Notes: generated by a model from the letters alone, not told the origin. A DNA stretch of 64,000 bases from Halovenus rubra (GCF_026586665.1 NZ_JAODIY010000008.1:62001-126000), one strand, 5' to 3'. Counted from the stretch's first letter, positions 34,867-44,604 are shown. Program-made: numbers and translations.

Positions 34867-36564
34867 ATGGTGTTCAGCCCACAACTGGTGGGGAGTGTTC
34901 AGATCCTTGCAGGGATGGTAGCCCTGATCCTCCTGAAACCAGCTGTCGATAACTTCGACAAACCCGGCAGTCGAGGGTACGCCGTCTTCACCGCTGGGGT
35001 TGGGTTGTGGATGTTCGGACTTGCGATTCCGAAGTTTACTATGGAGTATAGAGTTACCGTGAGTGGCTTTCATTTTCTAATACTTGGCACTGAACTTGCG
35101 GTAGCAGGATGGTTGTTGCTGGCGCTCTCTGTCACCGACTATGTGAATCATATCCGGCAGACGGCAATCGGACTCGGCGCTGGAATCTTTCTTTTGCAAT
35201 TGCTACTCTGGACGAATCACGTCCACCAGTTTCTGTACACGCCAGGTTCCGGAGTCACTGCAGGGGTCGTTCATAACGTGGATACAGTGGTTATGAACAC
35301 GTTTGGGTGGTGGTGGGTCCATACAACTGCGAGCTATCTGTGTGGGTTGACTGGTGAGGCACTCCTCATACGTGGGGCCATCCGCTCAACGGGAATCCGT
35401 CGTAAACAGTTCGCCTGGCTTTCATTCATCGCCGTTCCAATCCTCCCGGCAAGCATCGTGTCCACGTTTGGAATCTTCAATCTCCCGTACAATGTTTCAT
35501 CGGTCGGGTTTTTACTCGCAGTCCCAATCCTGGCTGTGGTGCTGTTTCGAGCCCGGTTTCTGGATATTGTGCCGGTAGCCAGGCGGACAGTAATGGACGA
35601 GATGGATGCTGCGATAATCACACTCGACAGACACTCCCGCGTTGTCGATGCGAACGAGCGCGCTCGTAAATTGTTCGACAACGACCCGGGATATGTCGGC
35701 ACGCCTGCAGACGAGTTCTTCGAGTCTGGGTTTGATGAAATGCTCGAACGGTTCAGCGACGAGGACGACGTCGAATCCGAGATAACGATCACAAACAACG
35801 GCCGGGAACGATATTTTGCTGTGTCCAGATCGCCAGTCGGTACCTCCCCAGAGCATGGAAGCATTATATTACTTCATGATATCACACCGCAAAAACGACG
35901 AGAACAGGAGCTTGAAGCGACGAAACAGTCCCTCGAACAGTCAAATGAGAAACTTAACAAGTTCGCCAGCACGGTGTCTCATGACCTCCGGAATCCTCTC
36001 AACGTCGCTCAGCTACGTCTCGACCTCGCACAGACGGAAGCTCAGAGTGAGAATGAGCACCTTGTCGCTGTAGAAGAGGCTCATGAACGGATGGAATCTT
36101 TGATTGGGGATCTCTTGGTGCTCGCGCGCCAGGGAGACGTAATTGAAGAAAAAGGCGCTGTTGACGTTACTACGCTCGCAGAGAACACTTGGCAGAACAT
36201 ATCAACAGCAGAGGCAACACTCGTAGTTGAGACTGCCCAGACGATTCGTGCTGACTCACCGCGCCTACAAGAACTGCTGGAGAACCTGTTTCGGAATGCG
36301 GTCGAGCATGGTGGTGAGGAGGTGGTTGTAACTCTAGGAGAGATGGCCGATGGCTTCTATGTTGCCGATGACGGCCCCGGAGTCTCGGTCGAGCACCGCG
36401 GTGACGTGTTTGATTCCGGATACTCAAGCGCCGATGATGGGACGGGATTCGGACTGAACATCGCCCAAGAAATTGCCGGCGCTCATGGGTGGGAGATCTG
36501 TCTCACCGATAGCAAGAGCGACGGAGCACGGTTTGAGATTACCGGGGTTGAAGTTATTGATTAA
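34867..36564 (+). CDS. Membrane histidine kinase (7TM-PAS-HisKA-HATPase)
   Basis: Sensor kinase of 565 residues. The first 225 residues carry seven hydrophobic segments, the histidine-kinase 7TM sensor module of archaea. Then come a PAS domain (IITLDRHSRVVDANERARKLF, about 260), a short coiled coil (EQELEATKQSLEQSNEKLN), HisKA with VSHDLRNPLNVAQ, and HATPase with N-box NLFRNAVEHG and G-box GTGFGLNIA. An ATG seven codons upstream is possible. The catalytic half resembles the soluble kinase at 11.6 kb. No response regulator is adjacent. Confidence 0.92.
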   Translation: MVFSPQLVGSVQILAGMVALILLKPAVDNFDKPGSRGYAVFTAGVGLWMFGLAIPKFTMEYRVTVSGFHFLILGTELAVAGWLLLALSVTDYVNHIRQTAIGLGAGIFLLQLLLWTNHVHQFLYTPGSGVTAGVVHNVDTVVMNTFGWWWVHTTASYLCGLTGEALLIRGAIRSTGIRRKQFAWLSFIAVPILPASIVSTFGIFNLPYNVSSVGFLLAVPILAVVLFRARFLDIVPVARRTVMDEMDAAIITLDRHSRVVDANERARKLFDNDPGYVGTPADEFFESGFDEMLERFSDEDDVESEITITNNGRERYFAVSRSPVGTSPEHGSIILLHDITPQKRREQELEATKQSLEQSNEKLNKFASTVSHDLRNPLNVAQLRLDLAQTEAQSENEHLVAVEEAHERMESLIGDLLVLARQGDVIEEKGAVDVTTLAENTWQNISTAEATLVVETAQTIRADSPRLQELLENLFRNAVEHGGEEVVVTLGEMADGFYVADDGPGVSVEHRGDVFDSGYSSADDGTGFGLNIAQEIAGAHGWEICLTDSKSDGARFEITGVEVID

Positions 36565-36749
36565 TGTATCTGCAGGTGTCGTCGCCGGTTTCAGGATACG
36601 CTGGTTTACAACAGACGTGGCCTCTCTTTTCGACCCAGTCCAAATATTGTTTTTATGGGATGGTTTCCGCAGCGCTCAGTCGACACCGCTACTGAGCAGC
36701 TATTCCGTCACAATGCCAGCACAAACACATGCCGTGGCTGCCCTGCTGA

Positions 36750-38276
36750 CTACCGCTCTCTGACTGTGCCACCGCTCAACCCCTCCCACTCGACTCCATA
36801 ACCTAGATGCCCAAGGACCGCGCTTGTCTCCGAGCAACCATACTCCTCAAGCACGCCCTCGACGGCCGCGAGTGACAGACCAGGCGTTATCTCTTCGCTG
36901 ATAGTGTCGAGTACGGCTGGCCTGAGGAGTGTCCCACCAACGCGCTCGTGGTCGGGGAAGGCCATGTCCTCAATAGCTTGTTTGCTCACCCCGTACTCAT
37001 CCGAGAGCGCGGCTAGAGTTACCACGTCGGCCTCGGGGTGGAGTACATCGGGAAGTGTTTGGGCAGCATCGGCCTGTAGTTGCTCCTCGTAGCGTCGGAG
37101 CGCGTTCCGTACGTCCTTGATGCGGACGCTTCCTGAGTAGGGGATTGCGCGGTGGTCACGGTCCTCGATTTCTTCACCAACGCCGAGACTCTCGTCGACT
37201 GCGACGAGTAACTCAACGTCCATGACTTCCTCAAGACGAGTCAATTTCTTCTCGACGTAGTCGGGAGTCCAGAAACCCATAATCTCGAAGTAGACACGGA
37301 AATCACCGAAATCGTAGTCGAGCGCGAAGTCGGGGATAACGACGTGCTCGCCAGCCGCGACCGCATCAGGCTCGCGGACGAGTGTCCAGTCGAGATCCAG
37401 TGACTCGAAACGGCGGGCGAACTCTGCTTCGATGCCACTGTCGTAGGTGACCTCGGTCACCGGATCGACGCCCGGAACGGTCACGTCCCCGTCTGTGAGT
37501 ACAAGATTGCGCTCGGTGCCTCGGTCGTCGACAGTCGCCTCCAGTCGCCACTCGGTGGTTTTGGCGACAGTCCTGAGCAGGCGGGCGAACCGCGTGCCGT
37601 ACCGGCGGGTCTTTTTGAACAGTGCGTCTGGGCCGGTGACGACGATTTCCCGGTCGTTGTCCGCGACACTCCGGCGCTCGCTCTCAGGGAGGCGGCGGAT
37701 TTCGTAGAGCAGTCGAAGACGCTTGAGCGCGGAGACGACGGTCTTCGGGTCGCTCGACCGGATTCGCACCTCGGTCGCGTCGAACAGCGCCGTCTGGGCG
37801 AGCGAGAGGTTGTACTGCTCGACGAGTTCGGCTGGCGACCACCGGGAGTCGACCTCGGCGAGAACCTCACGTGATTCGAGGTCGGCATACAGCGACCCCT
37901 CGACAGACTCGGGTGTCGCGTCGAGTTGCTGTGCCACCCGGTCGAGTGCCGCCATCCGCTCGGCCTCCGTAACGACACCGACAGCCTCGCTGGCGGCGAA
38001 GGCCGCCTCCCGCGCTCGTTCCGGGTCGATTGGAGATTGTACCTCCCAGGTCGCCTCGCGGTCGAGGAGTTTCGCAAACCCACGGACAAGTTTAAAATCG
38101 TCGCTCTCGCGTTCGATAGTAGAGAGTGTCTCCCGGAGCGTCTCCCGTTGCTCACCGACATGGCCCTGATAACAGCCGATGACGCGCGCGGCTATCTGTT
38201 CGTGGCTCTCGTCGGCAAACTGAGGCCGATAACCGCCGCCATGCCGGGAGACACGCAGGAGTTCTTTGGTCAGCAT
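36750..38276 (-). CDS. DUF790 / Bax1-like nuclease
   Basis: A 508-residue member of DUF790, the Bax1 family of archaeal nucleases that bind the XPB helicase and cut DNA in repair. The PD-(D/E)xK-type core is visible in VVIPDFALDYDFGDFRVYFEIMGFWTPDYVEKKL (about residues 315-350). The C-terminal helix-turn-helix-like stretch (LAALSDEYGVSKQAIEDMAFP) follows. In most archaea it is next to the XPB gene, which is not present on either side here. Confidence 0.88.
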   Translation of the reverse strand: MLTKELLRVSRHGGGYRPQFADESHEQIAARVIGCYQGHVGEQRETLRETLSTIERESDDFKLVRGFAKLLDREATWEVQSPIDPERAREAAFAASEAVGVVTEAERMAALDRVAQQLDATPESVEGSLYADLESREVLAEVDSRWSPAELVEQYNLSLAQTALFDATEVRIRSSDPKTVVSALKRLRLLYEIRRLPESERRSVADNDREIVVTGPDALFKKTRRYGTRFARLLRTVAKTTEWRLEATVDDRGTERNLVLTDGDVTVPGVDPVTEVTYDSGIEAEFARRFESLDLDWTLVREPDAVAAGEHVVIPDFALDYDFGDFRVYFEIMGFWTPDYVEKKLTRLEEVMDVELLVAVDESLGVGEEIEDRDHRAIPYSGSVRIKDVRNALRRYEEQLQADAAQTLPDVLHPEADVVTLAALSDEYGVSKQAIEDMAFPDHERVGGTLLRPAVLDTISEEITPGLSLAAVEGVLEEYGCSETSAVLGHLGYGVEWEGLSGGTVRER

Positions 38277-38444
38277 AGCAACGACTCCGGTCAGTAGGAT
38301 AAAAAGCGATGTGGCACTACTGGACGAGCAGTGCCGGATACGTCGCGGTCGAAAACCCTAACACAGGCCCGGTTACGGAGGGCGCTGGTAAGAAGTGCCG
38401 GTGACGAAGTTGGAATGTCGTTCCCCAACGAAATGCATGTGTAG

Positions 38445-39722
38445 ATGACTCGGGTCACTGCTGAAACCGTCTCACTGGGCGAGTTTACGTTCGAGTGTGG
38501 TGAGACAATTCCTGACCTCAAGGTTGCCTACGAGGCCTACGGAGAGTTCGAAGGGGCCACCACGCGGGGAAACTCTACGGAAGACCAGACAGAATCAGAA
38601 AGTAACGCTGTCCTCGTCTGTCACGCGCTCACCGGAAGCCAAAACGTCGCCGACATCGGTGACACCGACGCCGGTCAGACCGGGCAGGCGGCAGCCTGGT
38701 GGCACGATATCGTCGGTCCCAACAAGCCAATCGATACCGACCAGTATTATGTAGTCTGTGCGAACGTTCCAGGCTCGTGTTATGGCTCGTCGGGGCCAGC
38801 CAGCGAAGCGCCAACGGGACGAGCGGCCGACGACCACGGCCGCTGGGGACCTGCATTTCCACCGGTGACAGTCGGAGACTGGACGCGAGCACAGCGCCAA
38901 CTTCTCGACTATCTCGGAGTTGATAAGTTGCACGCAGTCGTTGGTGGAAGTGTCGGCGGAATGAACGCCCTAGAGTGGAGTGCTCGCTATCCCGAGTCTG
39001 TGGACCGCGTTGGGGCAATCGCAACGGCACCGCGACTCGACACGCAGTGTCTAGGCATGGATGCAGTGGCCCGTCGAGCAATCCGATCTGATGCGAACTG
39101 GAACGGCGGCAACTACTACGACGAGCAGCCCCCGCGCGACGGGTTGGCGTTAGCGCGACAGCTTGGTCACATCATGTACCTCTCAAAGGAGTCGATGGAC
39201 CGCAAGTTTGGTCGCCGCGAAGCAGATGGGCAGGGCGATGGTCACGAGTTTCCTGCGGACTCAGCACGCGAGCGGTTTGCCTACCGCGACGTGGAATCAT
39301 ACCTCGATTATCAGGCTGCCTCGTTTGTCAAGCGCTTCGACGCGAACGCCTACCTGTACCTGACCCGTGCGATGGACGATTACGACCTCGCTGCGGGCCG
39401 TGGTTCTGACGTTGAGGCCCTATCGGCGTTCGATGGCGAGGCCCTCATACTCTCGTTTACCGGGGATTGGCATTTCACTGTTGACCAGGCCGACCGCCTT
39501 GCAGCGGCTTTCCGGGAGAACGATACACCCGTGACCCACGAAACCGTCGAGTCTGACCACGGCCACGATGCGTTCCTCATCGAACCCGAGAATGTCGGCC
39601 CGCCACTTGCAGGCCTCCTCGGCAAAGACGGAGATGGCCAAGCAGGATGTGACTGCCACAGCGAGCGTGTCGATACAGAGGAGCTTACCTGCCCAACAGC
39701 AAAAACAAACGAGCGCCAGTAA
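38445..39722 (+). CDS. metX: Homoserine O-acetyltransferase
   Basis: Acetylates homoserine in methionine synthesis. Alpha/beta-hydrolase fold of 425 residues. The nucleophile elbow is [12 protein letters not shown] (Ser about residue 168), the late Asp lies in the [11 protein letters not shown] region, and the His in [10 protein letters not shown]. The oxyanion-side motif [13 protein letters not shown] is present. The last 30 residues are a polar tail with several Cys. It lies 181 bases before metY, the reverse of the more common metY-metX order. Confidence 0.94.
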   Translation: MTRVTAETVSLGEFTFECGETIPDLKVAYEAYGEFEGATTRGNSTEDQTESESNAVLVCHALTGSQNVADIGDTDAGQTGQAAAWWHDIVGPNKPIDTDQYYVVCANVPGSCYGSSGPASEAPTGRAADDHGRWGPAFPPVTVGDWTRAQRQLLDYLGVDKLHAVVGGSVGGMNALEWSARYPESVDRVGAIATAPRLDTQCLGMDAVARRAIRSDANWNGGNYYDEQPPRDGLALARQLGHIMYLSKESMDRKFGRREADGQGDGHEFPADSARERFAYRDVESYLDYQAASFVKRFDANAYLYLTRAMDDYDLAAGRGSDVEALSAFDGEALILSFTGDWHFTVDQADRLAAAFRENDTPVTHETVESDHGHDAFLIEPENVGPPLAGLLGKDGDGQAGCDCHSERVDTEELTCPTAKTNERQ

Positions 39723-39903
39723 ACTACCCCACCCTACTCGCTCACCGCTAACGCGGTTCGCTTCTTGAGGAAGGGGACTTAGCGCCTGCGTTTAATTAAA
39801 CACTACCAACTCGACGTATCGGCACCTTGTGCCAGTTGCCTTCGACTGCGGCAGTTCCTGACAGGGAAGCTGTACTTAGGTGGTGTCGGGTCGAAATGAA
39901 TGT

Positions 39904-41196
39904 ATGCCACAGCAAGAAGACACGTATGGCTTCGACACTCGGTCAGTTCATGCGGGAACCGACCCCGACCCTTCAACAGGTGCACGCGCACCGGCAATAC
40001 ACCAGACGACCTCTTTCGTGTTCGACGACCCCGACCACGCGGCGCGATTATTTGCACTCGAAGAAGAGGGGTTCATCTACTCACGGCTATTGAATCCGAC
40101 GGTCAAGCAACTCGGCGACAGACTCGCCGACCTCGAAGGTGGTGTCGGTGCTGTCCCAACCAGTTCCGGCATGGCGGCGTTTGATCTCGTGAACTTTCTG
40201 CTGACATCGGCCGGTGACAATATCGTCTCTGCGAAAGCGCTCTACGGTGGCACGTATACTTACCTGACCCACACTGTTGAGCGGCGGGGCGTGACGACAC
40301 GGTTTGTCGATACGCTCGATTACGAAGCCTACGAGGAGGCCATCGACGAGGACACCGCGTACGTCCACATCGAAACGCTCGGTAACCCGGCACTCACCAC
40401 GCCGGACATCGAGCGCGTTGCCGACATCGCACACGAAAACGGCGTGCCACTGTTCGTCGACAACACCTTTGCGACGCCCGCACTCTGTCGGCCACTGGAA
40501 CACGGCGCGGACATCATCTGGGAGTCAACGACAAAATGGATTCATGGAGCCGGCTCGACGGTGGGTGGTGTCGTCGTCGACGGTGGCTCATTCCCCTGGG
40601 AAGAACACGCCGAGAAATATCCCGAGCTCGCACAGGATAACCCCGCCTACCACGGCGTCAACTTCGCTGAGCGGTTCGGTGACGCCGCACTTACCTTCGC
40701 CGCAATCGGCCGTGGCACCCGAAGTCTAGGAAATGCACAGGCACCCTTCGACGCCTGGGTCACGCTGCAAAAGCTCGAATCGTTCCCGCTCCGGGTCGAA
40801 CGCCACGCCGAGAACGCACTAACCGTCGCGGAGTATCTCGACGAACACCCTGACGTTGCGTGGGTATCTTATCCCGGCTTGTCCGACCACGAGACACATG
40901 AGGAGGCAAGCGAGTACCTCGACGGCGGGTACGGTGGCATGGTAACGTTCGGTCTCGGTGACTTCGAAACCGCAAAAGATGCCGTAGGTAACACCGAGCT
41001 TGCGTCGTTGCTCGCAAACGTCGGCGACGCCAAAACGCTCGTTATCCATCCCGCCTCAACGACCCATCAGCAACTCACTGAGGAAGAACAACTCGCTGCT
41101 GGCGTCAAACCAGATATGATTCGTCTCTCGGTTGGTATCGAGGACCCAGCAGATATCATCGCCGACCTTAGCCAGGCTATCGAGACTGCAAACTGA
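39904..41196 (+). CDS. metY: O-acetylhomoserine sulfhydrylase (PLP-dependent)
   Basis: Makes homocysteine from O-acetylhomoserine and sulfide. A 430-residue Cys/Met-metabolism PLP enzyme: YSRLLNPTVKQL binds the cofactor phosphate, VPTSSGMAA follows, and the Schiff-base lysine is in ESTTKWIHGAGSTVGG (about residue 208). The start MPQQEDTYGFDTRSVHAG is family-typical, with an ACTTAGG box about 27 bases upstream. The 181-base gap from metX contains a TTTAATTAAA palindrome at 39791-39800, so metY may also have its own promoter. Confidence 0.94.
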   Translation: MPQQEDTYGFDTRSVHAGTDPDPSTGARAPAIHQTTSFVFDDPDHAARLFALEEEGFIYSRLLNPTVKQLGDRLADLEGGVGAVPTSSGMAAFDLVNFLLTSAGDNIVSAKALYGGTYTYLTHTVERRGVTTRFVDTLDYEAYEEAIDEDTAYVHIETLGNPALTTPDIERVADIAHENGVPLFVDNTFATPALCRPLEHGADIIWESTTKWIHGAGSTVGGVVVDGGSFPWEEHAEKYPELAQDNPAYHGVNFAERFGDAALTFAAIGRGTRSLGNAQAPFDAWVTLQKLESFPLRVERHAENALTVAEYLDEHPDVAWVSYPGLSDHETHEEASEYLDGGYGGMVTFGLGDFETAKDAVGNTELASLLANVGDAKTLVIHPASTTHQQLTEEEQLAAGVKPDMIRLSVGIEDPADIIADLSQAIETAN

Positions 41197-41202
41197 GTGT
41201 AG

Positions 41203-42960
41203 TCAGTCGTTGGTATCCCACATTACGCCGGGATTAGTCACAGCTCCGTTCGCAGCAGACCCAAAGTCACGGACGTACTTTGCCAGAACGCCGTGTTCGT
41301 AGGCTGGGTCAGGCGCGTCGCAGTCGGCCAGCCTTTCTTCGAGCTCCGCGTCGGTGAGGTCGACCGATAGCTTCCGGTTTGGAATGTCCACAGTCACGGT
41401 ATCATCGTCTTCAACAGCAGCAATTGGACCGCCGACGTACGCTTCGGGGGCAACATGTCCAATCATCGGTCCGCGGGTTGCACCCGAGAAACGACCATCA
41501 GTAAGCAGCGCAACATCATCCTCGTGGCCCTGACCGACGACAGCAGCGGTGACGCCAAGCATCTCACGCATCCCCGGCCCGCCACATGGTCCCTCGTTGC
41601 GGATGACGATGACATCGCCGCTCTCAATGTGACCCTCCTGAACGTAGGCCATTGCCGCCTCCTCGCTCTCGAAGACGCGAGCCGGCCCTTCGTGGTGGAA
41701 TGTCTCGTCTTCACCAGTCACTTTTAGCACACTTCCGTCAGGAGCAAGATTGCCCGAAAGAATCTTGATTGCTCCTTCGGCCTGTTTTGGCTCGTCAACG
41801 GTGTACAGCCACTCCTCGTCGATTTCCTCGTCTGTCGGAAGACGGCCCTCAGATTCGAGGTGAGCAATTTCCTCGGCAATCGTTCGGCCCGTGACCGTCA
41901 ACGCGTCACCGTGAATCAGGTCAGCATCGAGTAGCCGCCGGAGAACGACCGGGACGCCACCGACTTCGTGGAGGTCGTTCATAACATGGACGCCGCCGGG
42001 TTGTAAGTCAGCAATCTTTGGTGTCTGACGGCTGATTTCGTCGAATCGCTCTATCGAGAGGTCGATTCCTGCCTCGGCACCAAGAGCAAGCAAGTGAAGA
42101 ACCCCGTTGGTCGAGCCACCGACAGCAACCTGCAAGGCGATGGCGTTTTCAAACGATTCTCGTGAAAGGAAGTCGCTTGGGCGGCGCTGTTCCTGAATTA
42201 CCTCGACGGCAAGTTCGCCAGACCGGCGGGCCACCTCATACCGCTTTTTGCCCTCGGCGGGTGGCGATGCGCTTCCGAGTGGGGCAAACCCGAGTGCCTC
42301 GCTAATCGAAGCCATCGTATTGGCGGTGAACATCCCGCCACAGGAGCCAGCGCCGGGACAAGCGTTGCGTTCCATCTCTTCGAGTTCGTCCTCGGACATC
42401 TCGCCCTGTGCGACCGCGCCAACTCCCTCGAAGACGTTTTGCACCGTAATCTCGCGGCCCTCGTGTTCGCCGGGCATAATAGAGCCACCGTAGAGAAACA
42501 CTGAGGGGAGGTTCGTCCGAATCGCTGCCATCAGCATGCCGGGCAGGTTCTTGTCACAGCCGGCCACCGTCACCAACCCATCCAGACGCTCTCCGAATGC
42601 AACCAGTTCGACCGAGTCAGCGATTATCTCCCGAGAGATAAGCGAGGCACGCATTCCTTCGGTCCCCATCGAAATCGCATCAGAGATGGTGATGGTTCCG
42701 AACTCGATGGGCATCCCGCCAGCCTCGTCGGCACCGTCGTAGGCACTCTCGGCAACATCGTCAAGGTGGACGTTACACGGCGTGATATCCGCCGCCGGGT
42801 TAGCGATGCCGACCATCGGCGAAGAGAGGTCATCATCGTCGTAATCCATCGCGCGAAACATCGCCCGATGCGGGGCGCGCTCAGTCCCTTCGGTCACGTC
42901 GTTGCTCGGTAATTCCGGGTCTTTACTACGGTCGTCTTGATGTGTGGGTTGCTCACTCAT
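41203..42960 (-). CDS. ilvD: Dihydroxy-acid dehydratase
   Basis: Dehydrates dihydroxy-isovalerate and dihydroxy-methylvalerate in valine and isoleucine synthesis, using an iron-sulfur cluster. A 585-residue IlvD. Cluster/active-site cysteines are in [21 protein letters not shown] and [18 protein letters not shown]. It is divergent from leuA with about 110 bases between. A GAGGAG Shine-Dalgarno lies four bases before the ATG, so it is translated from a leadered transcript, unlike many neighbours. Confidence 0.96.
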   Translation of the reverse strand: MSEQPTHQDDRSKDPELPSNDVTEGTERAPHRAMFRAMDYDDDDLSSPMVGIANPAADITPCNVHLDDVAESAYDGADEAGGMPIEFGTITISDAISMGTEGMRASLISREIIADSVELVAFGERLDGLVTVAGCDKNLPGMLMAAIRTNLPSVFLYGGSIMPGEHEGREITVQNVFEGVGAVAQGEMSEDELEEMERNACPGAGSCGGMFTANTMASISEALGFAPLGSASPPAEGKKRYEVARRSGELAVEVIQEQRRPSDFLSRESFENAIALQVAVGGSTNGVLHLLALGAEAGIDLSIERFDEISRQTPKIADLQPGGVHVMNDLHEVGGVPVVLRRLLDADLIHGDALTVTGRTIAEEIAHLESEGRLPTDEEIDEEWLYTVDEPKQAEGAIKILSGNLAPDGSVLKVTGEDETFHHEGPARVFESEEAAMAYVQEGHIESGDVIVIRNEGPCGGPGMREMLGVTAAVVGQGHEDDVALLTDGRFSGATRGPMIGHVAPEAYVGGPIAAVEDDDTVTVDIPNRKLSVDLTDAELEERLADCDAPDPAYEHGVLAKYVRDFGSAANGAVTNPGVMWDTND

Positions 42961-42963
42961 TGG

Positions 42964-43015
42964 CTCCTCGTTGTCCCGGGGGGACTTAAGCGGTGGGACA
43001 ATACGTTAAATGGTA
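42964..43015 (-). promoter_or_regulatory. ilvD leader with alternative hairpins and Shine-Dalgarno
   Basis: On the minus strand the order is a TATA-like ATTTAACG (about 43005-43012), TTGTCCC (42995-43001), GTCCC (42981-42985), then GGGACAA (42971-42977) next to the GAGGAG ribosome site. GGGAC can pair either with the near GTCCC or with the far TTGTCCC, so two exclusive hairpins are possible beside the ribosome site. Alternatively the outer arms are a protein operator. The transcription start is not known, and one starting near 42983 would exclude the far arm. Confidence 0.35.
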
Positions 43016-43037
43016 TCATATGGTGTGTTAAGGATAG

Positions 43038-43046
43038 TTTTATATA
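43038..43046 (+). promoter_or_regulatory. leuA TATA box
   Basis: TTTTATATA centred about 25 bases before the ATG at 43067, consistent with a leaderless leuA transcript starting at or next to that ATG. Confidence 0.65.
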
Positions 43047-43066
43047 CCTGCACCTACGCTGTACAG

Positions 43067-44291
43067 ATGCTTATGGCTTACAACGAGGATACGTCGGCGA
43101 CCCCGGCGGATCGAGTTCTTCCAGGGAACAACTACTAACTCCCTCAGTCAAGACGTACGAATTTTCGACACCACACTGCGTGACGGTGAGCAAACGCCAC
43201 GGACATCGTTCTCGTACGAGAATAAACGCCAGATAGCGGCGCAACTCGACGAGATGGGTACCCATGTCATCGAGGCAGGGTTCCCGGTCAACAGCGATGA
43301 CGAGTTTGAGGCGGTCCGTGACATCGCCGCGGCAACTTCGACCACAGTCTGTGGTCTCGCCCGCGTAGTGGAAAATGACATCGAGGCGGCCCTCGATAGC
43401 GGCGTCGATATGGTCCACGTGTTCGTGTCGACCAGTGACGTACAACTCGAGGACTCGATGCACGCAACTAGGACAGAAGCGAAACAACAAGCTGTCGAGT
43501 CAATCACGCGAGTTGTCGAGGCCGGCGCAGAATGCATGTTCTCGCCGATGGACGCCACCCGAACCGATGAGGAATTCCTGTCCGATATCGTCAACGCGGC
43601 TGCCGATGCCGGTGCGGACTGGATAAATGTGCCCGATACCTGTGGTGTCAGTACACCTGAGCGGTTCCAGGCACTCGTCGCAGATGTCGTCGACGCCAGC
43701 GGCGACGCTCGTGTGGACGTTCACACTCACGATGACTTCGGGCTGGCGACGCCAAATGCACTTGCAGGCTACAGGGGCGGTGCGAGTCAGGCACAGGTCT
43801 CGGTCAATGGTATCGGCGAACGCGCTGGCAACGCGGCCTACGAAGAGGTCGTTATGGGGCTTGAATCGTTGTACGATGTCGATACCGGTATCGATACCAC
43901 ACAGATTGCTGACCTGTCCAAGACAGTCGAGGAGCAGTCGGCAGTCCCAGTGCCGGGGAACAAACCTGTTGTCGGTGACAACGCCTTTGCTCACGAGAGC
44001 GGCATCCATGCGGCCGGTGTCATCGAGAACAGCGAGACGTTCGAGCCCGGCGTGATGACTCCAGACATGGTCGGTGCAGAACGCGAATTCGTCCTCGGTA
44101 AACACACCGGCACGCATTCGGTGCGTAAGCGACTCGAAGATGTTGGGTTCGAACCCACTGACGAGGAGGTACGGTCGGTGACACAGAAGGTCAAAGAAAG
44201 CGGTGTCTCGGCTGGCCACGTCACCGATACCGACTTAGAGAGGTTTGCCCACGAGGTCGATATCACCCGCCACGAGGAGGTCCGCGTTTAG
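43067..44291 (+). CDS. leuA: 2-isopropylmalate synthase, frame disrupted near the N-terminus
   Basis: First enzyme of leucine synthesis. The conserved body runs from RIEFFQGT and RIFDTTLRDGEQTP through HTHDDFGLATPNA to GKHTGTHSVRKRL. No ATG, GTG or TTG opens that frame before residue Met at 43254, which lies beyond the catalytic DTTLRDGEQ. The promoter-proximal ATG (43067, or 43073) starts a different frame, MLMAYNEDTSATPADR, which stops at 43136. Removing one C from the CCCC run at 43101-43104 joins the two as ...DTSATRRIEFFQG, giving about 405 residues. So there is a one-base insertion, real or a sequencing error. It lacks the long C-terminal regulatory domain of bacterial LeuA. A citramalate synthase role is less likely but cannot be excluded. 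Confidence 0.82.
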
Positions 44292-44423
44292 AGCGATGCA
44301 TCGGCCATACAGCAGCGATAACGGGCAGATACCGCTGTCTGGTTCGAGGAAAGCGATGTTGGACGCCTGTCGTGGTGGGTGGTCCAACCGTTTTGGGGAG
44401 CTACAGCGACAGACTCGAAACTG

Positions 44424-44432
44424 TTATATATC
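44424..44432 (+). promoter_or_regulatory. TATA box of the ilvB leader
   Basis: TTATATATC centred 28 bases before the ATG of the leader peptide, exactly the spacing of haloarchaeal leaderless promoters. The mRNA should therefore begin at the leader-peptide start codon. Confidence 0.7.
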
Positions 44433-44455
44433 GCGGCAACAGGAAAGATGTAGTA

Positions 44456-44533
44456 ATGAGACGGACCGCTGGCACCACGGCAATCAACGCCGCCAGCGGT
44501 ATTGCTTTCCTCGGTATTATTGTAGGGGCATAG
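44456..44533 (+). CDS. Putative leader peptide of the ilv-leu operon
   Basis: A 25-codon open frame starting MRRTAGTTAINAASG and ending IAFLGIIVGA, with four Ile, one Leu and one Val. A TATA box 28 bases ahead places the transcription start on its ATG. Its codons 4-6 and 13-15 form the arms of a perfect 9-bp stem (44465-44473 with 44492-44500). Its Val23-stop codons form the 5' arm and loop of a terminator-like hairpin. The peptide precedes ilvB by 71 bases and is in a different frame. I infer a sensing peptide for branched-chain amino acids; there is no homology evidence. Confidence 0.7.
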   Translation: MRRTAGTTAINAASGIAFLGIIVGA

Positions 44534-44559
44534 CCCCTACACTACCTTCTCCTTTATTA
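44522..44559 (+). terminator. Attenuator-like hairpin and pyrimidine tract before ilvB
   Basis: GTAGGGGC-ATA-GCCCCTAC (44522-44540) is a perfect 8-bp stem with a 3-base loop, followed by ACTACCTTCTCCTTTATTA. The leader peptide's TAG stop sits at loop and stem (44531-44533). A ribosome stalled on the preceding Ile-Ile-Val codons (44516-44524) would cover the 5' arm and prevent the hairpin, so this can act as a conditional terminator. Confidence 0.65.
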
Positions 44560-44604
44560 CCCCGACCGCATCGTCACCAAGCAACAGCCACAGCAGATAG
44601 ACAC

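Noticed and set aside
39723-39903. metX-metY gap as a SAM or methionine riboswitch
   Set aside because: No known riboswitch core could be recognised by eye; only a TTTAATTAAA palindrome and a TATA-like box are visible.
42937-43236. A 99-codon plus-strand frame across the ilvD-leuA gap
   Set aside because: It runs through the divergent promoters in a frame different from leuA and its sequence is not haloarchaeal in composition.
44245-44604. Possible long N-terminal extension of IlvB in the open frame upstream of 44605
   Set aside because: The frame stays open, but the predicted residues (rich in Arg, Cys and His) are unlike haloarchaeal protein. The stretch contains the promoter and leader structures, and family N-termini begin near the chosen ATG.
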